DNA of 14,565 nucleotides, from positions 1 through 14,565 of the forward strand of contig DAOPKN010000047.1 of NCBI GenBank assembly GCA_035391225.1. Reading direction: 5' to 3'. The stretch is from DAOPKN01 sp035391225. Its GTDB lineage: Bacteria > Thermotogota > Thermotogae > MWEM01. The position numbers and the translations under genes are program-made. Positions 10,301 through 14,565 of the stretch are shown here, piece after piece. A model generated the notes under the pieces. That model was not told the DNA's origin. It saw only the letters and a program-made list of their open reading frames with translations, and made no database searches. How positions within the stretch are numbered: the stretch's first letter is position 1; each line of letters opens with the position of its first letter.

Positions 10301-10523
10301 GCTCGACGACACGAAAACGATAGCCTACGCCCGCCAACTCCGCTCTCGGGGCATGGCACCCCCTGATGTGGTGGGATTCGAGTTGCTTGGACCAAACGGC
10401 GCGGTGATTGGAGAAGCAGAACTCGCCTGGCAAACCCAAAAAACCATCCTGCTGCGCCCCGACCAACAAAGTTTCGCCCAGCATTTCGCCCAAAACGGCT
10501 GGCAAGTCCTCCACCCAGAATAA
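4389..10523 (+). CDS. Giant DEAD/DEAH-type SF2 helicase with DUF1998 region and nuclease-like C-terminus (2044 aa)
   Basis: Predicted ATP-driven DNA translocase of a defence system, similar in plan to DruE (Druantia), DpdJ and a fused DrmA+DrmB (DISARM). Counting from ATG 4389, RecA-like domain 1 has ATGTGSGKT (95-103), DEFH (227-230) and SAT (264-266). A long insert with paired cysteines follows (461/464, 520/523, 532/535, 561/564, 911/914), probably zinc sites. RecA-like domain 2 has LGIDIGD near 1009 and QRIGRPGRR (1032-1040). More CxxC pairs lie at 1326/1329, 1344/1347 and 1457/1460. The DUF1998 core ends in a cysteine cluster at 1599, 1601, 1610 and 1613. Beyond it, E1663/E1665, D1725 (RADFLV) and D1747-G with H1752 resemble a Vsr/DUF559-like PD-(D/E)XK fold, but the usual glutamate before DG is replaced (VFTDG), so activity is uncertain. 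A last GFEL...EAELAW block (1998-2014) closes the protein. Helicase and DUF1998 assignments are strong; the nuclease is tentative. Confidence 0.92.
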   Translation: MIPSVLARQLTLGLKEYIRTTFPVSNPVFRHSIDAFLEGDQLFRGPFVAMKLPFQPGSDNNPWFEALPLSFAPYAHQQKAFDRLCGEQPRSTLVATGTGSGKTECFLYPILEYCYRHRAQPGIKAIVLYPMNALATDQAARIARLVYDSPLLRSNVSAGMYVGDREKVPSRCMSREHILTDRETIRNNPPDILLTNYKMLDYLLARPGDRALWTRNDPDTLRFVVCDEFHTYDGAQGTDLACLLRRLKSRLEVPAAHLCCVGTSATMGSEQDTGKMLRFATQVFAEPFDPDALVTEQRVSPSEYVSGLPVRFTGLPSPAQLDQLGELAQSGDSKGFLGLARFAWFKGEEQLPLEEELRAHSWFHELVRAVGSAFRPLAEVCDTLKLRNRVLDNFSEQQLGMLAESLLALVSLSRVLEVHVQPWFREMRRMVATVDEKAPLLLVSDDVPEETLKHCLPVVNCRDCGATGWVATVDERGATAIKELRTFYQDFFSGSSHVVFLFPVDEGYAEKPGEELSYLCKECSKLGEKKVCSSCGSTNTVRVRAHYPNLSKKDGHVNTTCPVCGSEGGMSLVGAQNATLISAGISELYASGFNDDKKLLAFSDSVQDASHRAGFFNARTWRFNLRLAMQRFAGFGGEGLSLPGFADGLVAFWKGQLQKEDFIATFIAPNMTWKGVYEHLVSKDRLPANTEKVQQLERDIGLRLKLEALYEYGFRCRVGRTLEKSGASIAWLPAGAWLDALPRLLERIANEAGELRNLDKHALERFGRGFFTHMKNGGGILDDQLLSFVEEGGDSYRLSNDFLKWMPGLARSRMVPRFLEHERWGKGHANLESLSQNSWTMRFARKVLGPLFRGEQALSGESVSLAVQLFIEEMVRVGALRSVQLKKGPGKACGLAPERMVVSRAVEQVQCNRCGHWLSVEASELEGWLGVPCFHAACDGVYERKPSGDSFFGRLYANGEVSRVVAAEHTGLVDRARREAIESSFKKPRDKRRAWDVNLLSCTPTLELGIDIGDLSSVLLCQVPPSRAQYLQRIGRPGRRDGNALSAVAVSMQPHDQYFFAQPSEMVAGSVTPPGIFLNAPAVLLRQFLAFCLDSWIKAGGQVAIPPNISRCMRHVEKPHSGVFPHNLLAFIASNRQRLLEEFVELFSDELDGETVDKLRSAELATPMLDAFRNIKHERDSIARDVRDLVKLIAQEEGKPHDSSNEKHLQELHSEKQAMDRVVKTIDTKNVFNFLSDEGLLPNYAFPEAGISLKAIIYRNAKDQSEEEPAPGGWKPLLKQVYEYTRPAASAIHEFAPDNTFYSTGRKMRIDQVDLKVSKAEAWRLCPDCSHAQLSSEVTSPASCPHCGSRAWADAGQVRNLLRMRQVYATEEDVKSRSGDESDDRQQANFLRTLYVDMDVRNDVEAAYRVEDDDQPFGFEFVRKATLREINFGGLSPTGEPLLVAGEEKVRTGFSVCRFCGKVQHEPETRKGKFRHYYSCQAHNEKDPSKFLQTVYLFREFSSEILRILVPSTSNAADEAVLQSFSAAVMLGLKEYFGSVDHLKATFTHDPVPGGEYRRNALVIFDSVPGGTGYLKHLSRDPDTMFELLQKALDVMVSCPCASDPNKDGCYRCLYAYRLGHKLRSISRSLAVKILNGVMKHRGKLVSIGTIDDIELDLLFDSELERKFLQALEQASLPGIGVKLQPAFREGRKGFALKVNEHRYFVGQQVELGRLQGVEVPSRADFLVSPWEEGLQNALKPIAVFTDGFSFHRDRVGEDIAQRMAIVRGGHILAWSISWLDVEHVFHARDGYFSDLLDPSTFPDPVNFQKMRNRMVETFGGFTLHPKGRTSLELLLELLARPELQKEFQRLGFVYAMGQSTLQGKVFSGEHLSGLGMVKQAFLLAKQDVANYRAQVRFTLDDSDAARSEPLFQKEWNGFLRAFNFYQFQPGARFVTQTGERDGLYTFLEPASPPLEKPSRSDGWEQAFADMLDDTKTIAYARQLRSRGMAPPDVVGFELLGPNGAVIGEAELAWQTQKTILLRPDQQSFAQHFAQNGWQVLHPE

Positions 10524-10537
10524 AGCAAGCCCACCCC

Positions 10538-10898
10538 AACTGGGACCGCCGCACCCCAGTGCGGCTCTTTAGTTTTTCGTTCCTACTGGGTACGCCGCAC
10601 CCCAGTGCGGCTCTTTAGCTCTTCGTTCCGCAGTTCCAGACAGCCCCAGTGGGCTGCGGCGCTCCCAAATGTCAAGCCCAATCCACACCCGGGAGCCGCC
10701 CTTTAGTTTTTCGTTCCAACTGGGACCGCCGCACCCCAGTGCGGCTCTTTAGTTTTTCGTTCCTACTGGGTACGCCGCACCCCAGTGCGGCTTCTTTAGT
10801 TTTTCGTTTCGTAGTTCCAGACAGCCGCAGTGGGCTGCGGCGGTCCCAAATGTCAAGCCCAATCCACACCCGGGAAGCGCTCTTTAGTTTCTCGTTCC
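10538..10898 (+). repeat. Two full copies of a ~180-bp tandem unit
   Basis: Copy 1 (10538-10717) and copy 2 (10718-10898) each hold forward REP, variant forward REP, inverted REP and then a shared spacer containing GTCAAGCCCAATCCACACCC. Corresponding hairpins are 180 bases apart. A third, shortened copy follows at 10899-10981 with one forward and one inverted REP only. The near identity of copies 1 and 2 suggests recent duplication. Confidence 0.8.
10548..10577 (+). terminator. First REP hairpin as possible terminator or mRNA-stabilising structure
   Basis: The first palindrome starts 24 bases after the helicase stop codon. Its GC-rich 7-bp stem is followed by CTCTTTAGTTTTT, a U-rich tail broken by AG. 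This could act as a weak intrinsic terminator or protect the 3' end of the transcript, both known roles of REP hairpins. Other forward units have the same tail, so it may simply be part of the repeat. Confidence 0.35.
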
Positions 10899-10991
10899 AA
10901 CTGGGACCGCCGCACCCCAGTGCGGCTCTTTAGCTCTTCGTTTCGCAGTTCCAGACAGCCGCAGTGGGCTGCGGCGCTCCCAAAAAGAAGA

Positions 10992-10999
10992 AGGAGGGG
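10992..10999 (+). promoter_or_regulatory. Strong ribosome binding site for a TTG start
   Basis: AGGAGGGG lies 8 bases before TTG at 11008, directly after the last REP unit. It is the only good Shine-Dalgarno match near the beginning of the open frame and supports the rare TTG start. The residues right after the start already fit the RelE-like domain. Confidence 0.7.
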
Positions 11000-11007
11000 A
11001 ATTCATC

Positions 11008-13121
11008 TTGACCAACGACGTACAGGTAGCCATTTCACACGATTTCCTAACGGCATACGCCAACATTCCCAAGAACGAGCAGAAGAAAGTGGCGGATTTC
11101 ATCAGCAAGTTCCAGCAGAACCCCCGATCCCCGGGGATCCACTACGAGCCCATCGAAACGGCGCAAGACAAGAACCTCAAGTCGGTGCGCATCGACCAGG
11201 ACTACCGGGGCATCGTGCACCACGCGGGGAGAGGGCGGGTGTTCCTGCTGTTGTGGGTGGACGTGCACGACAAGGCATACGACTGGGCGTTGCGCAAGCG
11301 ATGCGAGGTCAACCGCCTCACCGGCACGCTGCAAGTTTTCGACGTGGTGCAAGGCCAGCAAACGCTACCGCCTTCCGCCGAACCCCAAGGGCTGTTTGGC
11401 GCCATCAGCTCCAGCAAGCTCCAACAGATGGGGGTTCCCGAAGACCTGGTGGAGATGGTGAAGGGGCTGGCGCACGAGAGGCAATTGGACGCGCGAAAAA
11501 GCGAGTTGCCGCAGGAAGCCTACGAAGCGTTGAAATTCATCGCTTCCGGCGAAAGCGTGGACACCGTGATCCAGGAACTCTTTTCCGGGGAAGAACCCAT
11601 TTCCAGTGAGGTGGACCCGGAAGATTTCGAAAGCGCGCTGTCCAAGCCCGGCACGTTGCAACAATTCATGCTCGTGGACCCCGAGAAAGAGCAAGAATTG
11701 CAAGACATGCTGTCGGCCCCCATGGAGAAGTGGCGTGTTTTCCTGCACCGCTCGCAGCGCAAGGTGGTGGAACGGGATTTCAGCGGCCCGGCGCGGGTGC
11801 TGGGAGGAGCGGGCACGGGAAAGACCGTGGTGGCGATGCACCGCGCGCGCTGGCTGGCACAAAACGTGTTCACCCGCCCCAGCGACCGCATCCTGTTTAC
11901 CACGTTCACCCGCAACCTGGCCCAAGACATCGAAAGCAACCTCAAACGCATCTGCCCGCCCGACGTGTTCTCGCGCATCGAAGTGGTGAACATCGATCGC
12001 TGGGCGCTGCAATTCGCCAAGCGGTTTGGGTACGATTACTACCCCGAGTATTCCAACGCCAAGCTTGCAGATGCCTGGGACGAGGCGATTGGCCGCGCGG
12101 GGGAACCACTGGAACTGGACGGCGATTTTTTCCAGCAAGAATGGGAACAAGTGATTTTGGCAAACGACGTGACCACCCTGGAGCAATACCTGCGTGTGCC
12201 GCGCACCGGAAGGGGCAACGCGATGTACCGCTCCGACCGCAAGAAGGTGTGGAACGTGGTGGAAGCCTACCGGGGGTACATGGAAGAGAAAAGGGCGAGG
12301 GACATCGGCTGGCTGATGATGGACGTGCGGGCGCTGATTGCGGAGAACCGCAACGCGCTGTCCATACGCTCGGTGATCGTGGACGAGGGCCAAGACCTGG
12401 GACCCCAACCCTACCGGTTGCTGCGCGAGATTGCCGGCGACCAGGGACCCAACGACCTATTCATCGTGGGAGACGCGCACCAGCGCATTTACGAGCGCAA
12501 AGTATCGCTGAAACAATGCGGAATCCACATCCAGGGACGCAGCAGCATCCTGAAGCTGAACTACCGCACCCCGGAGCAAACCCGGGACTGGGCGATGCGC
12601 ATCCTACAAGGCGAAGAGTTCGACGACCTGGACGACGGGGTGGACGACGGCAAGGGCTACCGCTCACTGTTTTCCGGCCCCCAACCGCAGCTGGAAAACT
12701 TCCCCACGCAACAAGAAGAGCTGGAATTCATTGTCAGCGTTGTGAAAGAGCAGCAAGAAAAAGGCACGGACATCCGCGACATCTGCCTGGTAGCACGCAC
12801 GAACGCGATCCTGAGAGAATACAAGGAAGCCTTCCGGAAGAGGGGCCTGGAAACCTTCGAGATCAAGCAAAGCGCCGCCGAAGACCGCTCGCGCGAATGC
12901 ATCCGGATAGCGACCATGCACCGCGTGAAAGGCCTGGAATTCGAAGTCGTACTCATCGCCTCGGCGAACGACACCGTGATCCCCCTGGATTCCGTTCTCG
13001 CCCAAGCCACCGACCCCATCCGCCGCAACGACCTGGAACGCGTAGAACGCTCCCTCCTCTACGTAGCCGCCACCCGAGCCCGCTCGCAACTCCTCGTCAC
13101 CTCGTTCGGAAAACCATCCCG
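11008..13121 (+). CDS. UvrD/Rep-type SF1 helicase with N-terminal RelE/ParE-like domain (3' partial)
   Basis: ATP-dependent DNA helicase of the UvrD/PcrA group fused to a toxin-fold domain. Residues about 7-95 resemble RelE/ParE toxins: a helical start (HDFLTAYANIPKNEQKKV), a conserved SVRIDQDYRGIV strand pair and a WVDVHDKAYDWA end. Helicase motifs follow in order: Walker A GGAGTGKT (266-273), DEGQD (459-463), DAHQRIY (489-495), LNYRTP (517-522), TMHRVKGLEF from 636, and VAATRAR (686-692). All core motifs are present, so little more than a C-terminal tail should be missing; 704 codons remain before the gap. The gene has its own ribosome binding site and is separated from the methyltransferase-helicase pair by the REP array, so it may be transcribed separately. 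UvrD helicases with a RelE-like N-terminus occur in other bacteria, but I know of no established job for the toxin-like part. No antitoxin gene is visible. It could serve defence or repair. Confidence 0.9.
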
Positions 13122-13221
13122 NNNNNNNNNNNNNNNNNNNNNNNNNNNNNNNNNNNNNNNNNNNNNNNNNNNNNNNNNNNNNNNNNNNNNNNNNNNNNNN
13201 NNNNNNNNNNNNNNNNNNNNN
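13122..13221. other. Assembly gap of 100 N between the UvrD-type helicase and the RAYT
   Basis: A placeholder run of 100 N. It hides the stop codon of the helicase and the start of the transposase. The two genes are in different numeric frames either side of the gap. A REP or RAYT copy present elsewhere in the genome would be a natural reason for the assembly to break here. Confidence 0.95.
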
Positions 13222-13222
13222 A

Positions 13223-13717
13223 GAAGCCGAGGCATTACCCCTCTCCGAAGAAAAGCGCAAACTCTCTCTCCTCGAAAAAATCCAAACCTACCTGGACGCG
13301 GGCTACGGAAGCTGCATCCTGAAACACCCCCAAGTGGCCCAAGTTATCGAAAAAACCTGGTTCCATTTCGACGGCCAGCGCTACCACCTCCTGGAATGGG
13401 TAGTGATGCCAAACCACTGCCACGTGCTGATCGAGCCTTTCGAGGGAATTCCACTGGGAAAGATCGTCCTATCCTGGAAAAACTACACCGCCCGTTTCAT
13501 CAACAAATTTCGAGCAAGCCACCCCGAAACCCAGGGAGAAGGGAATTCCACCGCGGAACCCGTGTGGTGGCGAGAATACTTCGACCGCTACATCCGGGGC
13601 GAACGTCACTACCAGAAAGCGAAAGAATACATCCTCATGAACCCGGTAAACGCCGGGTTGGTCCAAAACCCCGAGCAGTGGCCCTGGAGCAGCGCCAACC
13701 AAAGGAAAACCCCCTGA
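13223..13717 (+). CDS. REP-associated tyrosine transposase (RAYT, Y1/IS200-like), 5' partial
   Basis: Single-strand DNA transposase of the HUH Y1 class, the type that nicks and moves REP palindromes. The open frame enters from the gap, and 164 codons are visible before TGA at 13715. Typical RAYT features are YLDAGYGSC near the visible start, the metal-binding H-C-H (codons 13415-13423, in MPNHCHVLIEP), WWREYFDRYIRG, and the closing block EYILMNPVNAGLV, in which the tyrosine at 13628-13630 is the likely nucleophile. The end WPWSSA is also family-typical. The N-terminal portion is missing in the gap, so intactness cannot be judged. REP units lie immediately downstream and, beyond the UvrD-type helicase, upstream, which is the usual setting for a single-copy domesticated RAYT. 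An in-frame methionine in MPNHCHV is not a plausible start because conserved sequence precedes it. Confidence 0.9.
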   Translation, partial: EAEALPLSEEKRKLSLLEKIQTYLDAGYGSCILKHPQVAQVIEKTWFHFDGQRYHLLEWVVMPNHCHVLIEPFEGIPLGKIVLSWKNYTARFINKFRASHPETQGEGNSTAEPVWWREYFDRYIRGERHYQKAKEYILMNPVNAGLVQNPEQWPWSSANQRKTP

Positions 13718-13721
13718 CCCT

Positions 13722-13912
13722 TGGGACCGCCACACCCCAGTGCGGCTCTTTATCTTTTCGCTTCCCAGTTAAAACAGCCGCAGTGGGCTGCGGCGGTCCC
13801 AGGAAAACGGCCAAACCAAGCCGATTTCCTTTTCGCCTTTTGGGTACGCCGCACCCCAGTGCGGCTCCCTTGCTCTTCAAAAACAGTTCCAAACGGCCGC
13901 AAGGCGCTGCAA
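13722..13912. repeat. Second REP cluster downstream of the RAYT (four units)
   Basis: Four units of the same family as the upstream array: forward at 13729-13746 (one stem mismatch, GCCACAC), inverted at 13777-13794 (perfect 7-bp stem), forward variant with GGGTAC tag at 13848-13865, and a decayed inverted unit at about 13896-13912. Orientation alternates forward/inverted. The cluster starts five bases after the RAYT stop codon. It fills most of the spacer between the RAYT and the ATPase gene. Confidence 0.85.
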
Positions 13913-13953
13913 AGATCCAAGAAAATTCCTGCGTCTTAGGGAGCTTTTTTTTG

Positions 13954-13962
13954 TGCTATACT
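13954..13962 (+). promoter_or_regulatory. Extended -10 promoter for the AAA ATPase gene
   Basis: TGCTATACT matches an extended -10 element (TGn followed by TATACT at 13957-13962), preceded by a T-run. A good -35 hexamer is not visible at 17-base spacing (TCTTAG), as is usual when the TGn element is present. The start codon lies about 30 bases downstream. This makes the ATPase gene a separate transcription unit. Confidence 0.55.
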
Positions 13963-13993
13963 TGTCGTATCCCTGAGAAAAAGCGGTGATGGT

Positions 13994-14565
13994 ATGTTTC
14001 GTCTGCCCGAAAAAATCACCTTCGCCCTTCCGGAACAGATTGGAAATACCGACCTGTTCGTTGGCAGAAAGAAGGAATTCGACTACTTCCTCGGCGATTG
14101 GTACGACTACCTGAAAAGGGACTTTGCCCAAAGTCAAGCTCTGCTCGCACGCCGCAAGAAGGGGAAAACCGCTTTTCTGCAACGATTGTTCAATATCCTC
14201 TGGAGCGATGCAGCTGGGGGTGTGGTTCCCTTTTTCCTCACCATTAAGGATTTGAAAACCAACCTCGCGGACTTTTCCATGTCTTTTTTCACCATCTTTG
14301 CCAAGCAATACGTTTCTTTCGTGGAAAGAAAAAAGGAACTGGCGGCATCCCCACTTGATTTCCAGGAACTGGAAGAAACCCTCCGCCCTTTCCCCGTTTT
14401 GCACTCCAAGTGGGGTTCTCTCCAGCGTTTCCGCGAACGGAATGAATGGGGGTTGATGTGGGAAGCTGTAAGTAGTTTCCCTTCTCAGCTCGCGGTTACC
14501 CAGGATATCAAGATCGTCCAAATCTTCGACGAGTTCCAGAACATAGATTCCTACGTGTATGACCA
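13994..14565 (+). CDS. AAA-type ATPase of the 'archaeal ATPase' kind (3' partial)
   Basis: Start ATG at 13994 follows GGTGAT (13985-13990), an anti-Shine-Dalgarno match; an overlapping ATG at 13989 is in the wrong frame. The 190 visible residues hold FVGRKKEF (23-30), the usual entry motif of the PF01637-like ATPase group, a phosphate-binding loop RRKKGKT (53-59) and a Walker B strand ending D179-E180 (VQIFDEFQN). The RRxxGKT form of Walker A, lacking the first glycine, is common in this group. The gene runs out of the window, so sensor motifs and any C-terminal effector or DNA-binding domain are unseen. Its base composition is lower than its neighbours (48 G/C in 120 bases at 14221-14340), which suggests a different history. 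Such ATPases occur as NTPase partners in defence loci but also as stand-alone genes; membership in the upstream system is uncertain. Confidence 0.8.
   Translation, partial: MFRLPEKITFALPEQIGNTDLFVGRKKEFDYFLGDWYDYLKRDFAQSQALLARRKKGKTAFLQRLFNILWSDAAGGVVPFFLTIKDLKTNLADFSMSFFTIFAKQYVSFVERKKELAASPLDFQELEETLRPFPVLHSKWGSLQRFRERNEWGLMWEAVSSFPSQLAVTQDIKIVQIFDEFQNIDSYVYD

Larger units (their letters stand above)
10538..10981. repeat. Array of eight REP-type palindromes (BIME-like) filling the spacer
   Basis: This 484-base spacer (10524-11007) has no gene; it is almost wholly repeats. Forward units carry the hairpin GCCGCACCCCAGTGCGGC (7-bp stem, CCCA loop) at 10548-10565, 10594-10611, 10728-10745, 10774-10791 and 10909-10926. 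Inverted units carry GCCGCAGTGGGCTGCGGC at 10643-10660 (one mismatch), 10824-10841 and 10958-10975. A short conserved tag abuts each stem: GGGACC or GGGTAC on forward units, GGGACC or GGGAGC on inverted ones read in reverse. Mixed orientation, conserved tag and hairpin match REP elements mobilised by RAYT transposases, and such a gene lies about 2.3 kb downstream. The transcribed hairpins could stabilise or end the upstream mRNA. No promoter for the downstream gene is evident to me here. Confidence 0.88.

Noticed and set aside
10649..10933. Open frame across the REP array
   Set aside because: Its protein merely repeats the translated REP unit, with no sign of selection for protein.
10538..10981. 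CRISPR array
   Set aside because: Repeats alternate in orientation, the sequences between them are themselves repeated, spacing is irregular and no cas gene is present; the hairpin-plus-tag form fits REP/BIME elements.
11008..13717. UvrD-type helicase fused to the transposase
   Set aside because: The two lie in different frames on either side of the 100-N gap, and the RAYT family normally has its own N-terminus, which would fit in the gap.
13223..13717. Complete insertion sequence with terminal repeats
   Set aside because: No inverted terminal repeats or target duplication are visible, and RAYTs are normally stand-alone genes flanked by REPs; the left side is hidden by the gap in any case.
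13926..13952. Intrinsic terminator before the ATPase gene (short stem TTCCT/AGGGA, then eight T)
   Set aside because: The stem is only five pairs including a wobble, and the T-run overlaps the upstream part of the extended -10 promoter; it may just be an AT-rich promoter region.

Overview
The window is a piece of a high-GC bacterial draft or metagenome scaffold. It contains two runs of exactly 100 N (3018-3117 and 13122-13221), which are conventional placeholders for gaps of unknown length. All genes lie on the + strand. The organism cannot be named from this sequence. GC-rich coding, REP-like palindromes and a REP-associated tyrosine transposase (RAYT) would fit the Verrucomicrobia/Lentisphaerae/Planctomycetes side of the tree or a proteobacterium, but that is only a guess.

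Layout. (1) Positions 1-4392 hold a very large Eco57I-type adenine DNA methyltransferase, cut off at its 5' end by the window and interrupted by the first gap. (2) Positions 4389-10523 hold a 2044-residue superfamily 2 helicase with a DUF1998 zinc region and nuclease-like C-terminal sequence. It overlaps the methyltransferase stop by four bases (ATGA), so the two form one translationally coupled unit. (3) Positions 10524-11007 are non-coding and filled with eight REP-type hairpins arranged as a higher-order tandem of about 180 bp. (4) Positions 11008-13121 hold a UvrD/Rep-type superfamily 1 helicase with a RelE/ParE-like domain at its N-terminus; its C-terminus is lost in the second gap. (5) Positions 13223-13717 hold the C-terminal part of a RAYT, followed at 13722-13912 by four more REP units of the same family. 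(6) From an extended -10 promoter at 13954 a separate gene starts at 13994, an AAA-type ATPase with lower GC, and runs off the right end.

How the genes fit together. A large adenine methyltransferase coupled to a DUF1998 helicase, with further helicase and ATPase genes beside it, is the gene logic of DNA-modification-based phage defence such as DISARM, Druantia and Dpd. The set here is not a textbook member of any of these: helicase and DUF1998 are in one chain (separate DrmA and DrmB in DISARM), the methyltransferase is of the large Eco57I type, and the UvrD helicase carries a toxin-like N-terminal domain. A defence role is inferred from family and context. The RAYT and its REPs are probably a domesticated repeat-spreading system that sits among these genes and may have reshaped the spacers.
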